Shown one piece after another: positions 14,401 to 21,464 of a DNA stretch of 23,588 nucleotides. The notes under the pieces were generated by a model that saw only the letters and a program-made list of their open reading frames with translations, searched no databases and was not told the DNA's origin. The stretch lies in assembly GCA_964419225.1 (NCBI GenBank), contig CAYQPF010000077.1, positions 1-23,588 of the forward strand, read 5' to 3'. Made by a program: the position numbers and the translations under genes. The first letter of the stretch is position 1. Every line of letters begins with the position of its first letter. This DNA comes from CAYQPF01 sp964419225 (GTDB lineage: Bacteria > Cloacimonadota > Cloacimonadia > Cloacimonadales > CAYQPF01).

Positions 14401-17187
14401 GAAACCGCTGATTGTGGAAGTTGAAGTTGTTATCGGAGTGAAGACAATGGCCAAACCTGAGAGATCTCTTTGCAGAAAACTTCCTTCTTCTGCACCCAGA
14501 TCTGGATAATTCTCACTTCTGGGATTGCCGTAAAAGTCAGTTATAATTTCATTTATCCCTCTGCCGTGATCGGCAACCTGAGTAAGCACATTGAGTTTGA
14601 GCTTTAAGTCGAAAGGGTGATCAGGATTTTCAAAGGGAGGCATTTCAGTTACAGACAATAATTCTCTGTTAACAAATCTGTCTTTGTACTGAGTGAGTAG
14701 GGAATCCTGGTTGGTTCCGTCATAGAAAATAAGGTGTCTGAAACCGGTACCTGGACTGGTGAATCCGGCATAGTAAAGATTGTAGTTGGTAAGGGGATCA
14801 ATATTACTAAGATCCGTTGTACCTCTATAATGGGCCACTGCCTTAATACCGCTATTCTGGCTTGAAGAAAGATTGCTGTTGTTGACAAAGATATTGTTGC
14901 GGATATCAAGATTAGTACTTGTGTCTGATGTATAAAGAGCTGTACTCTGGTTTGACACGGCTTCGTAAGGAATATAGCTGAGATACACTGTATTGTTGTA
15001 GATCTTCTGAGAACCTCCACCAGTTATGCTTAAACCCTGAGAAACAATACCTCCGGAAAAGGCGGAAGAGATATCATAAATATAATTATTGAAGATCTGG
15101 GAATTAGTAATATTGTCTAACTTGATACCTGTTGCCGTGGCATAACCAAACCCGGTATTATAAATCTTATGTACTTTATTACGATGTAAAATCAAATTAT
15201 TCACATCCCGGAAAAACATACCCACAGAAGCATTGTTCTGATTGTTGATATTATTTACGGTATTCTCCATGATTTGACAGGTCTGCCCGCTCAGAAGATG
15301 CAGAGCAGATACAGGCTGGTTATAGGTTAACCCTTGGAAATTGGAGATCTGATTTCCGTAAATGCTGACTGTGCTACTCGTGTTATCAGGGGCATAAATC
15401 CCATAAACAGGCAGGTTAAGATCCATATAAAAGTTCTGGATCAGGGTGTTTTGAAGCGAAAGATTGCTTTGATTGGAAAACTTGATCCCGCAGTGTGATA
15501 TGCCGGTTATGGTGCTTGATCCGCTAAAAGTACCGATAATGTTATTTATATCGGGAGTTGAAGAATTCCCGGCAAACTCATACCCGATGCAGGAATTGGA
15601 TATATTGTTATCATAAAAACTATTATAACCGTTTGTCGCTAATCCTGAAGTCCCGGAGTTTAGATAGATGGCTTTAGAGTTGGCGTTAGTACGATGCAGA
15701 CTTATCAGGCAGTTCTGAATCAGATGGTTTTTGGAGTACCCATATTGGTTATTCGTAAGTACGATCCCATAATCGAGGTAATTGTTGGAGGATGTTCCGG
15801 CATCAACAATATCGATTCCGACAATATTTATTCTTTCTGTATTATAGAGCAGGATCCCGGTATCATTTGAAGCATTTGTCCCGGTAATACTGAGAATAGG
15901 ATTCGCCCCAGACCCGGTCTTTTGGAAGATGATCTGATGAAAATAGTTAATCCTTTCCGAAATCTTGAGTGCATAATTGTCAGGATAAACACCTGTATTC
16001 AGATTGAAGGTTTGGTCAGAAGGGATATTGAAGGTGATATCTCCTATAGCACCCCGATTAGCCAGATCTTCAACAGCTGAGACAGGATTTGTATAATTAT
16101 TTGTAGCCGTGGAATTGCTGTCGATTGTATAAATTCCCGATAGGGGAGATTTGATTAATCTGTTACCTGCAGGAGCAGGATTGGTGAAAGGATAAGTGCC
16201 GGTCTGGCAAATTACCTGAACAGCTTCAGCATCGAGGTAATCGCCTATTGTTGCTAAGAGAGAGACATCATAAACCAGCCAGAAATAGTTATCGCCTTCA
16301 TTCAATAGCTGATCACCCGATATCGAGAAATTTCCATTAGGATATATACAACCCCCATAGTAATTATTCAAATTTAGGTTCGGATTCGAACCTGTGCAAT
16401 AGATCATGGCACAGAGTATATCTCTCGTGTTGGTAGTTCCATTGGTATTTAAATCAAACTGAAGGGCATAACTGAGTATTGGAGAATATAGAGTATGGAG
16501 GTTAAACCGTAATATTCTTTGATTCAGTGAACCCGGTCCAACTGCTGCGGTATAAGGTTGTTCGGCAATAGTCTGGGGAGCATCGAAAGTGAATTTCAGA
16601 TTGGGTCTGTAGGCTGAAAGGGTTCCGTTTGTATAAGTAGGAGCATCGATAGAATTGCCTCCGCCATATCTTGTCATATAATATTCGCCAATAAAGGTAT
16701 AATAGGTTGAAACATTCTGTAAGGTTGTAGATCCTATAGGGGAGTAGATGGTCTCTACCAGCAGGTTGGAGGTACCGTCCCAGTAGAAGGGAGTGGAAAA
16801 AGTATGGGTATTCCAGCCGGTGACAGGTTGATAAGAGGAAGAGGTATAGACAGTGGTGAAGCCGGTCAGGTCGAAAGTGGGTGATGCTAAATATAGTAAT
16901 GAGTAATTTTTGATCTTAATGGTGAAATTAGGCAGAGCGAGAGAATTGTTCAAAGAGTGAACATTGAAGGCCAGTTTGGTTAAGAGTCCGGCAGTAGCTC
17001 CTGCATCTGTTAATTCAGAAGCTTTGACCAATACCTGCATTTTCCCGCTATTATACATGGTACTATATGGTGTAGGATTGTTGGTGGAAGAATTATAAGT
17101 AGTTGCAGTGCCAATTGCAACTGAGGTTTGTCCGGATAAAGTCATAAATGCCATACAGAAGATCATAATCAGAATAAAGTGTTTCAT
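11425..17187 (-). CDS. Giant secreted beta-helix protein with duplicated modules
   Basis: The protein has 1920 residues from ATG at 17187. GGAGGA lies 3 bases upstream of that ATG, and the promoter at 17222-17250 lies inside the longer open frame, which rules out an earlier start. Layout: signal peptide 1-20; beta-rich N-terminal domain 21-203; a domain at 205-345 resembling the BNR-associated N-terminal domain (LNEGDNYFWLVYDVSL); right-handed beta-helix 1 at about 350-905 (many N-N and I-x-N turns such as IYNNTVYLSY); module A1 at 911-1048; beta-helix 2 at 1050-1525; module A2 at 1528-1665; choice-of-anchor J-like 1666-1825 (LFLDDIFIGEL); FN3-like 1826-1900; basic tail ending KKILRK. Beta-helix proteins of this kind are usually polysaccharide-binding, lyase-like or adhesive. 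No catalytic residues can be named here. It lacks the FlgD/sorting-like C-terminus of the neighbouring protease. Confidence 0.88.
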   Translation of the reverse strand: MKHFILIMIFCMAFMTLSGQTSVAIGTATTYNSSTNNPTPYSTMYNSGKMQVLVKASELTDAGATAGLLTKLAFNVHSLNNSLALPNFTIKIKNYSLLYLASPTFDLTGFTTVYTSSSYQPVTGWNTHTFSTPFYWDGTSNLLVETIYSPIGSTTLQNVSTYYTFIGEYYMTRYGGGNSIDAPTYTNGTLSAYRPNLKFTFDAPQTIAEQPYTAAVGPGSLNQRILRFNLHTLYSPILSYALQFDLNTNGTTNTRDILCAMIYCTGSNPNLNLNNYYGGCIYPNGNFSISGDQLLNEGDNYFWLVYDVSLLATIGDYLDAEAVQVICQTGTYPFTNPAPAGNRLIKSPLSGIYTIDSNSTATNNYTNPVSAVEDLANRGAIGDITFNIPSDQTFNLNTGVYPDNYALKISERINYFHQIIFQKTGSGANPILSITGTNASNDTGILLYNTERINIVGIDIVDAGTSSNNYLDYGIVLTNNQYGYSKNHLIQNCLISLHRTNANSKAIYLNSGTSGLATNGYNSFYDNNISNSCIGYEFAGNSSTPDINNIIGTFSGSSTITGISHCGIKFSNQSNLSLQNTLIQNFYMDLNLPVYGIYAPDNTSSTVSIYGNQISNFQGLTYNQPVSALHLLSGQTCQIMENTVNNINNQNNASVGMFFRDVNNLILHRNKVHKIYNTGFGYATATGIKLDNITNSQIFNNYIYDISSAFSGGIVSQGLSITGGGSQKIYNNTVYLSYIPYEAVSNQSTALYTSDTSTNLDIRNNIFVNNSNLSSSQNSGIKAVAHYRGTTDLSNIDPLTNYNLYYAGFTSPGTGFRHLIFYDGTNQDSLLTQYKDRFVNRELLSVTEMPPFENPDHPFDLKLKLNVLTQVADHGRGINEIITDFYGNPRSENYPDLGAEEGSFLQRDLSGLAIVFTPITTSTSTISGFLGDVSIFGRHEPDYSTGTSPRIYYKKSADPNIIPSQNNSSQSGWKYLEALSQVPTCGFLLDYSLLSSPVVPGDIIQYFILAKDMNTTPLVTTNPATGAIAQYSVSNGIQVLSLPLHPYQYTVSYSISGTKLVGGTNPDYTNLQQAFADLNAKTLTGNITLLIQSDLAETGQLTLNKPVCEGGTFGVTIKPAPGQTVTVTGNNATSLLNLNDADNTILDGCSNSSGLTRNLSFINLSTDGSVIRIYNGSQNIQVKNTVLRGNSNTKTTYGVYISGIGCNSIYLGNNLFQKVNYGISTNGGSETNPQQDLMIVDNILGDDTDLLSLGSSGISLINCYNAVLQNNEIKNLKQSLCPTGISLGYNVTGSSVTSNRIHNLKYDWPSGSGGRGIYINTGKLNSNLQIDNNLVYDIGGAGSSDINNLTPVGIVLDGSTDGVNLYYNSINLSGNLTNSSTTKTAGILFNSSVSNIILKNNAVVNSLNNINNPSAKNYALYATTSTAFSSIDFNDYYAAGTQGWAAFINNNSIKSGIDSLRVITSQDQNSLIADPLFVSDTDLKLAHYSPLYHAGTPITNISYDFEYNTRNSTTPSIGAFENREPQLVNFTITFTPLNDIGNLHERTLSNVMITESYAGINTTTFAPRLYYKKTTENNIFAANLSTVNGWKWVNSNTSDNPFQFSIDYTLLNSPITYDETIEYFVVAQNNYPEPAVFASPGTDFSALSVSDVTTAPSNPAQFTILPLINTFPYTQTFEDWNNMNWTVSGTRSWTQQTLEAGHCAVASFWDWEEGNYSDLTSPLISLLYEGNYFLGFKWSHLYMPDWPNDTLKVQLSHDGIIWHDIKTISNAQLNSNYAEPEVPGDFTWSGVSLIPYIGTQFYLRFHAISGYGPNLFLDDIFIGELELAAPVVTISKTPDNQYQLEWQPVESAQSYLIYISYDPALPFADWGLFAYTSETNYLINSLPAKQFFRVTASSDPFPTRQSIRNQTENTKKILRK

Positions 17188-17190
17188 AAC

Positions 17191-17196
17191 TCCTCC
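17191..17196 (-). promoter_or_regulatory. Ribosome binding site fixing the start of the giant protein
   Basis: GGAGGA on the minus strand, three bases before ATG at 17187. It selects Met at 17187 over the upstream in-frame codon at 17250, and the new N-terminus MKHFILIMIFCMAFMTLSGQ is a proper signal peptide. Confidence 0.85.
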
Positions 17197-17221
17197 ACAT
17201 TTAGTCTTAGAATTTGAACAA

Positions 17222-17250
17222 ATTTTACTTAAGGAACAATTCGCTGTCAA
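17222..17250 (-). promoter_or_regulatory. Promoter of the giant beta-helix gene
   Basis: TTGACA (17250-17245), a 17-base spacer, then TAAAAT (17227-17222) followed by TTG, giving TAAAATTTG. Transcription would start near 17215, leaving a leader of about 28 bases that contains the GGAGGA site. Confidence 0.75.
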
Positions 17251-17359
17251 GAAAATATCTTTTCCTTCAGTTTTGAACTTTTAATTGACATTGGTTTTTC
17301 AAAAATGAAATTGATTACAGATTTAAAGAAATGTGTCATCGCAAAATTTGTGAGGTATC

Positions 17360-17812
17360 ATGAAGAAGTATAGTTTTGAAGCCGTAATCCTACAGCATGA
17401 AAATATGGATGCGGGATACATTGAATTTCCTTGTTCTGTTCAACAGGAGTTCGGTGTCAGGGGACGGGTTAAGGTTTTGGCCAGGTTTGATGGGTATCAG
17501 TATCGCGGTTCTCTGGTGAAAATGGGGGGAGATTGCCATATCTTGGGGATAACAAAGGAAATCAGAAAAGTGATAGGGAAGAGTTTTGGAGATCTGGTTA
17601 AGGTGGAAATTGAACAGGATAATACAGAGCGGAGCTTAGAAATTCCAAAGGATCTCACAGAGAGATTGGATGTGTCCGGATTACTGGAGAATTTTAGAAA
17701 ACTATCTTTTACCCATCAAAAAGAGTATGTAACGTGGTTAGAATCTGCCAAAAAGCAGGAGACCAGAGAGAAAAGAAAAGAAAAAATTATCGTGTTATTA
17801 GAGAAGAATTAA
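17360..17812 (+). CDS. DUF1905 / YdeI (OmdA)-family protein
   Basis: The protein has 150 residues. Residues 1-85 match the DUF1905 pattern (FEAVILQ...AGYIEFP, VKVLARFDGYQYRGSLVKMG, HILGITKEIRKVIGKSFGD). Residues 95-150 match the YdeI/OmpD-associated C-terminal helix region (PKDLTERL, FRKLSFTHQKEYVTWLESAKKQETREKR). Members are small cytoplasmic proteins linked to bacteriocin or peptide resistance in some enterobacteria, but the biochemical role is unknown. The start is ATG at 17360 with GAGGT four bases before. A TTGACA box lies at 17285-17290 without a convincing -10. The gene converges on the HPt gene, and the two stop codons share the TTAA at 17809-17812. Confidence 0.85.
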   Translation: MKKYSFEAVILQHENMDAGYIEFPCSVQQEFGVRGRVKVLARFDGYQYRGSLVKMGGDCHILGITKEIRKVIGKSFGDLVKVEIEQDNTERSLEIPKDLTERLDVSGLLENFRKLSFTHQKEYVTWLESAKKQETREKRKEKIIVLLEKN

Positions 17813-18189
17813 CTACTGAGATTGTGTAAAACTTCCAGATATTCTTCAATATTTAAGTCTTCACTTTCATCAATTTCATCAATCATTGTTTCCATTTTTT
17901 CTGCACAATTTATCATGGTATCAAAATCACTCTCACTCAGGTTTTTCTCACCATCTCTAACTTTGCCCATTACACTTTCCATAGCCTTCGCAAGTTTCGT
18001 GATATTTTGGAATGCTAAAAAGCTGGCAGTCCCTTTGATACTATGTGCTGCACGATAAACAGAGTAAACTTTCTGTTTGTCTGAAGCAGGTAACAATGCT
18101 TTTAACTCTAATAAGATCGGTTTTAAAGACTCCAAATGCTCTTTGGATTCTTCAAGAAACATTTCCTTTGCTTCCTCTTTGGTTATCAT
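17809..18189 (-). CDS. HPt-domain phosphotransfer protein
   Basis: A 126-residue all-alpha cytoplasmic protein made of a single histidine phosphotransfer domain. The phospho-accepting residue is His49 in RAAHSIKGTASFL, the standard HPt motif (HxxKG). The N-terminal part (MFLEESKEHLESLKPILLEL) resembles the P1 domain of CheA, as does the 30-110 core. It would pass phosphate between a receiver domain and another histidine or aspartate protein; neither receiver nor response regulator is encoded in the window. The start follows GGAGT (gatggagtaaatATG). A TTG-N19-TATATT candidate promoter lies at 18213-18240. It may also be read through from the 410-residue gene 100 bases upstream on the same strand, because no terminator is visible between them. 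The TPR/HisKA-like protein and the sensor kinase further right are plausible partners. Confidence 0.9.
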   Translation of the reverse strand: MITKEEAKEMFLEESKEHLESLKPILLELKALLPASDKQKVYSVYRAAHSIKGTASFLAFQNITKLAKAMESVMGKVRDGEKNLSESDFDTMINCAEKMETMIDEIDESEDLNIEEYLEVLHNLSS

Positions 18190-18212
18190 ATTTACTCCAT
18201 CACTTTTTTATT

Positions 18213-18240
18213 AATATAGTCAGAAATTTTAAAAAACCAA
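18213..18240 (-). promoter_or_regulatory. Candidate promoter of the HPt gene
   Basis: TTGGTT (18240-18235), 16 bases, TATATT (18218-18213), placed 24 bases before the ATG. It is weak at -35 and good at -10. Confidence 0.4.
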
Positions 18241-18289
18241 TTATTACCTTAAATATTTCTAAATAAACTGCAAAACCTCAAAGTACTTG

Positions 18290-19522
18290 TTATATTTTCA
18301 CAGATAAAATATACCTCTGGTTTTGCGGTTTAGTTACAGTATTCCTATTAACCATTGTCGCTTTCACATAGCTTTTAAACAGCCCGTTGACATAATTGAT
18401 ATAAGAAAAATTATAAGTATAATCATGATCCGTTGTAATCCGGTTTATTTCCTGAAGCTTATTGTTTGTAGGATCATAATCATAAAAAATTAAATTAGCC
18501 TTAGTGTTTCCCACAAGAAGATATTTGCCAGGTGAATACTCGTGCAGAGGAGATATGATCGCTGCCTTTTCTGTACTGAGAGTATCTGCTTGTGAAAAAT
18601 TATCTGAATATAAGATTAGCCCACACTCTACTGACTTTCTTTCTGAATTATAAGGCTTTATAAATGAACAGACTACACTGTTGTTGCTGATTTTTAAAGG
18701 TATTAGTTTAATGTCTTCAGGGATTTTGTACAATGGACTCTTGTAGATAACCTTAAATGATCTCAAATCAATTGCCATTAAAACTGTAGCAGACTTGAAT
18801 AGAGACTTTAAATTAAGCTTAAGAACCAGCATTTGGGGTGATTCACAAAAAGAAAGAGGTGCTAAATAATTCAGGATCTCTATTTTTGAAAAGACTTTAG
18901 CAGCACTTCCCTGCACTTTCCCCTGTAAATTAAGTTCCTTATCATAAATCATAAGAACCCGACCGGACCAGAATAAGAAGCCCTTATCCCGCCAGATAAG
19001 AATATGATTGTCTGTTACATTAAATGCCACAAAAGGCTCAAGTGTTTTTACTACTTTCTTCTCGATAAAAGAGTACCAGGACATTGTTCTTTTGTTATTA
19101 TGATAAAGAACCATTCCAGTTGAAGATAATTTCTGTACAGAATATTCTGAGGCAAAAGAATAAGTTTCCTCCACAACACCCTTGTTAATAAATAAAATTT
19201 TGGATTGTGTTCCATTTTTTAAAACCAGAGAAACCCGATCCTCCGTATAAATACTCTGGGTAATATATATAGCATGGGGGCCTGCACTTTTCTCCGAATA
19301 AATAAATTTGGTATCCTCAACTTTTTGATCAGAATTAAGAGTCATTCTCAGAATTTTTAGCACTCCGCCATCATCTGTTAAAGTATAAAAGTGGTATGTA
19401 TCTGCCACTTGTAAACCGAATTTCCATTCACTGGAAATATTTATCCAGTCTGGTTTGATTTCTTCTGCCAGCAAAACTGCTCCCAAAAGAAAAATAAGCA
19501 TAAAGATTATTGGCTTTTTCAT
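18290..19522 (-). CDS. Secreted protein of unknown function, possibly beta-propeller
   Basis: This is a 410-residue protein that I do not recognise. Residues 1-19 are a clear signal peptide (MKKPIIFMLIFLLGAVLLAE), so it acts outside the inner membrane. The rest has no membrane segment and is built of repeated short beta-strands with patterns such as VLKILRMTL, SKILFINKGVVEETYSF and FWSGRVLMIYDKELNLQGKV. These recall blades of a beta-propeller or a WD40/YVTN-like read-out, but no named family can be assigned. There are few cysteines and no HExxH or other catalytic motif. It has no Shine-Dalgarno site: TTGACA ends 29 bases before the ATG and a TACAAT box ends 8 bases before it, so the transcript would be nearly leaderless. 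It precedes the HPt gene on the same strand by 100 bases. Confidence 0.8.
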   Translation of the reverse strand: MKKPIIFMLIFLLGAVLLAEEIKPDWINISSEWKFGLQVADTYHFYTLTDDGGVLKILRMTLNSDQKVEDTKFIYSEKSAGPHAIYITQSIYTEDRVSLVLKNGTQSKILFINKGVVEETYSFASEYSVQKLSSTGMVLYHNNKRTMSWYSFIEKKVVKTLEPFVAFNVTDNHILIWRDKGFLFWSGRVLMIYDKELNLQGKVQGSAAKVFSKIEILNYLAPLSFCESPQMLVLKLNLKSLFKSATVLMAIDLRSFKVIYKSPLYKIPEDIKLIPLKISNNSVVCSFIKPYNSERKSVECGLILYSDNFSQADTLSTEKAAIISPLHEYSPGKYLLVGNTKANLIFYDYDPTNNKLQEINRITTDHDYTYNFSYINYVNGLFKSYVKATMVNRNTVTKPQNQRYILSVKI

Positions 19523-19530
19523 GGCTAAAG

Positions 19531-19557
19531 ATTGTAGTTTAATATTCCTGATGTCAA
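19531..19557 (-). promoter_or_regulatory. Promoter of the 410-residue secreted protein (nearly leaderless)
   Basis: TTGACA (19557-19552), a 15-base spacer, TACAAT (19536-19531), then only eight bases to the ATG at 19522. The predicted RNA start falls within a few bases of the start codon, and no ribosome site is present. Confidence 0.55.
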
Positions 19558-19611
19558 GTTAATTCTTGTTAAAATTAAAGAAAAGTAAAATTGAGCTGGA
19601 ATATTGGCTGA

Positions 19612-19775
19612 AGGAAACGCTTTTCGGGAGGTTAACCACGAATGGACACTAATAGGCACGAATATCAGGAAGTTATTTATAACGGATATTAAAAAAGCTT
19701 CAAAGTATCAATAGGTCCGGCATTTATGCCGGGTATAGATAACCAAAACCCCATCCCTCACGGGCTTTAGCCCAA
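19612..19775 (+). repeat. Composite repeat, locus 6, with two intact hairpins
   Basis: GAAACGCTTTTCGGGAGGTTAACCACGAATGGACACTAATAGGCACGAATATCAGG comes first. It is followed by CAATAGG and the hairpin CCGGCAT-TT-ATGCCGG (19717-19732), then the hairpin GGGCT-TT-AGCCC (19762-19773). The module order and orientation equal locus 3a/3b, with a G-C pair where locus 3b has A-T in the second hairpin. It occupies much of the 425-base gap between the 410-residue gene and the TPR/HisKA gene. Confidence 0.8.
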
Positions 19776-19858
19776 TCTTATCAAAAAATAAACAAACCTA
19801 CCACAGTTTAAAGAAATCGATAAGTTGGATATTGTTACATTTTTAGTAAGATATGTTT

Positions 19859-19920
19859 CTCTTTAGGTGCTCTTTAGCTTCCCTTTAGACCCTTGGTGTT
19901 CTTTTTGTCTTTTGTGAAAA
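19859..19920 (+). repeat. Short degenerate direct repeats (CTTTAG/CTTTTTG tract)
   Basis: CTCTTTAGGTG, CTCTTTAGCTT and CCCTTTAGACC stand in tandem, followed by GGTGTTCTTTTTGTCTTTTGTG. It is a pyrimidine-rich plus-strand tract of imperfect 11-base units just past the 3' end of the TPR/HisKA-like gene. No terminator hairpin is visible there. Confidence 0.5.
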
Positions 19921-19947
19921 TCATAACCAGCAGATTTGACCCCAAAA

Positions 19948-21384
19948 TTACTCCGGTTTAAAGACAACCATTTGGACATCTTCCGTATAATTCTCGAAAC
20001 TGATGGTCCTGGTATCTTTAAATTTGAGCAGAATTTGATCAATTGTTTTCAAAGCCGAATTAATTCTTTGAATATTTTTTTCCATTTTCTCATTGATGAT
20101 TTCATCCGGAATATTTGCCAAAAGAATATCAAAATTACCATTAAGCACCATCAAAGGCTGGTTAAGCTCATGATTCGCAGTAACAGCCATAGCAAATACA
20201 GAGTTTTCTCTTTCCAGACTGATAATATCAGCATGGGCCTGTTTCAATTCCTCATTAGCTTTGGCTAATTCAATATTTTTTAGATGGTAAATCTCCAGTT
20301 CTTTTTCTTTGGATTCAAGCTCAAATTTTGCCTTGAGCTGCCTGAATTTCGATGTATTTTCTTTATTAAGTACTTCTTCTTTCATTTCCGCATAGTTTTT
20401 ATGATATTCCAATGATATTGCAAAATCGCCCATTGCTTCATATAATTTGGAAAATTGCAGATAGTTGTTTTGGATAAGTCTGGGTATGTTTTTTTCTTTG
20501 GCAATGGCAAGACTTTTTCCTAAATGCACTATACCAAGGTCATGAGAACCCATTTTCGTATATATTTCACCAATGCAATTATTATTCATACAAATCCCTA
20601 AAGAGTTGTCAATTTGTGTCATAATCGTCAAAGATTGGGTCAGGTAGTCTAACGCTTGCTGGAATTCAGCCTTATAAAGATAAATTTTTCCAATATTATG
20701 GAGAGTGACACCCAGACTGTACGAATTAGTCTGATTCACCTTGATCTTAAAAGCTTTCAAATAATAGGCCAGAGCTTCGTCATGTTGTTTATTGTTTTCG
20801 TAAATTGTCCCAATATTATTATAAGCTGTGGCGAGGTTATTCGGTTCACCCAGCTCTTCTCTGATGCGAAGTGCTTTCAAATGTGAGTCAAGTGCGTTTT
20901 CAATCTGATCCATATCGTTATAAATGTTTCCCAAACCTGAATAAACATCAGCTATTTTTTTGAGATCATTTGTCTTGAGATAATAATCTAGAGCCTCAAT
21001 CAAATAGTTAAATCCCAGTTCAAAATTGCACAGATATCTATGAACAACACCAATATTGATCAGAATTTGAGAATATAATTCAGGCTGATTAATGTCACTG
21101 AAGCATTGATAGGATTTTTGGTAGAATTGGATTGCTTCCAGGTAATTGCATTTTTGCTTATTGGCATAACCAAGAAAGTAATTTGCTTTTCCCACATATA
21201 AAAGTTTCTGCTCAGGTGATAAATCCGGATTAGTTTCACATTCATTCATTATTTCTAAGCTGGTTGTAATAGTTTTATCGTACTCTTTTGTATGATATTG
21301 GGATATGTCGAGAAAAATATTTTCATATTTCTCTACCCTTTGCAAGAAAGGCAGGTCTGTTTTAGGTTCATTTTGAGTAATCAT
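19948..21384 (-). CDS. TPR / coiled-coil protein with HisKA-like H-box and no ATPase domain
   Basis: This is a 478-residue cytoplasmic protein. Residues about 60-335 hold seven or so tetratricopeptide repeats (e.g. ADVYSGLGNIYNDMDQIENA, LATAYNNIGTIYENNKQHDE). Residues about 335-395 form a charged coiled coil (KFELESKEKELEIYHLKN). Residues 396-450 resemble the dimerisation/phospho-acceptor helix pair of histidine kinases: AVTANHELNQPLMVL with His405 in the H-box. After the second helix the protein ends within about 25 residues (YTEDVQMVVFKPE), with no N, G1, F or G2 box. Either it is a phospho-acceptor served by another kinase or a dimerisation adaptor. The ending looks clean, not frameshifted, as the next 400 bases hold only repeats. 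There is no Shine-Dalgarno site; TAAGTTTG ends four bases before the ATG. It is divergent from the binding-protein gene. Confidence 0.85.
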   Translation of the reverse strand: MITQNEPKTDLPFLQRVEKYENIFLDISQYHTKEYDKTITTSLEIMNECETNPDLSPEQKLLYVGKANYFLGYANKQKCNYLEAIQFYQKSYQCFSDINQPELYSQILINIGVVHRYLCNFELGFNYLIEALDYYLKTNDLKKIADVYSGLGNIYNDMDQIENALDSHLKALRIREELGEPNNLATAYNNIGTIYENNKQHDEALAYYLKAFKIKVNQTNSYSLGVTLHNIGKIYLYKAEFQQALDYLTQSLTIMTQIDNSLGICMNNNCIGEIYTKMGSHDLGIVHLGKSLAIAKEKNIPRLIQNNYLQFSKLYEAMGDFAISLEYHKNYAEMKEEVLNKENTSKFRQLKAKFELESKEKELEIYHLKNIELAKANEELKQAHADIISLERENSVFAMAVTANHELNQPLMVLNGNFDILLANIPDEIINEKMEKNIQRINSALKTIDQILLKFKDTRTISFENYTEDVQMVVFKPE

Positions 21385-21388
21385 AAAA

Positions 21389-21418
21389 CAAACTTATGAA
21401 TAAACTATTATTTGTCAA
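21389..21418 (-). promoter_or_regulatory. Leaderless-type promoter of the TPR/HisKA-like gene
   Basis: TTGACA (21418-21413), 16 bases, then TAAGTTTG (21396-21389), which fits the TTG-N19-TAnnTTTG pattern of Bacteroidota promoters exactly. Only TTTT separates it from the ATG, so the RNA start would fall at or next to the start codon. Confidence 0.6.
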
Positions 21419-21464
21419 TCTCTAACTAAACCCACGTTGAATTTAAAAAAAATCAATTAAACCA

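Noticed and set aside
17188..17250. N-terminal extension of the giant protein to 17250
   Set aside because: It covers the promoter, and the signal peptide and ribosome site both point to 17187.
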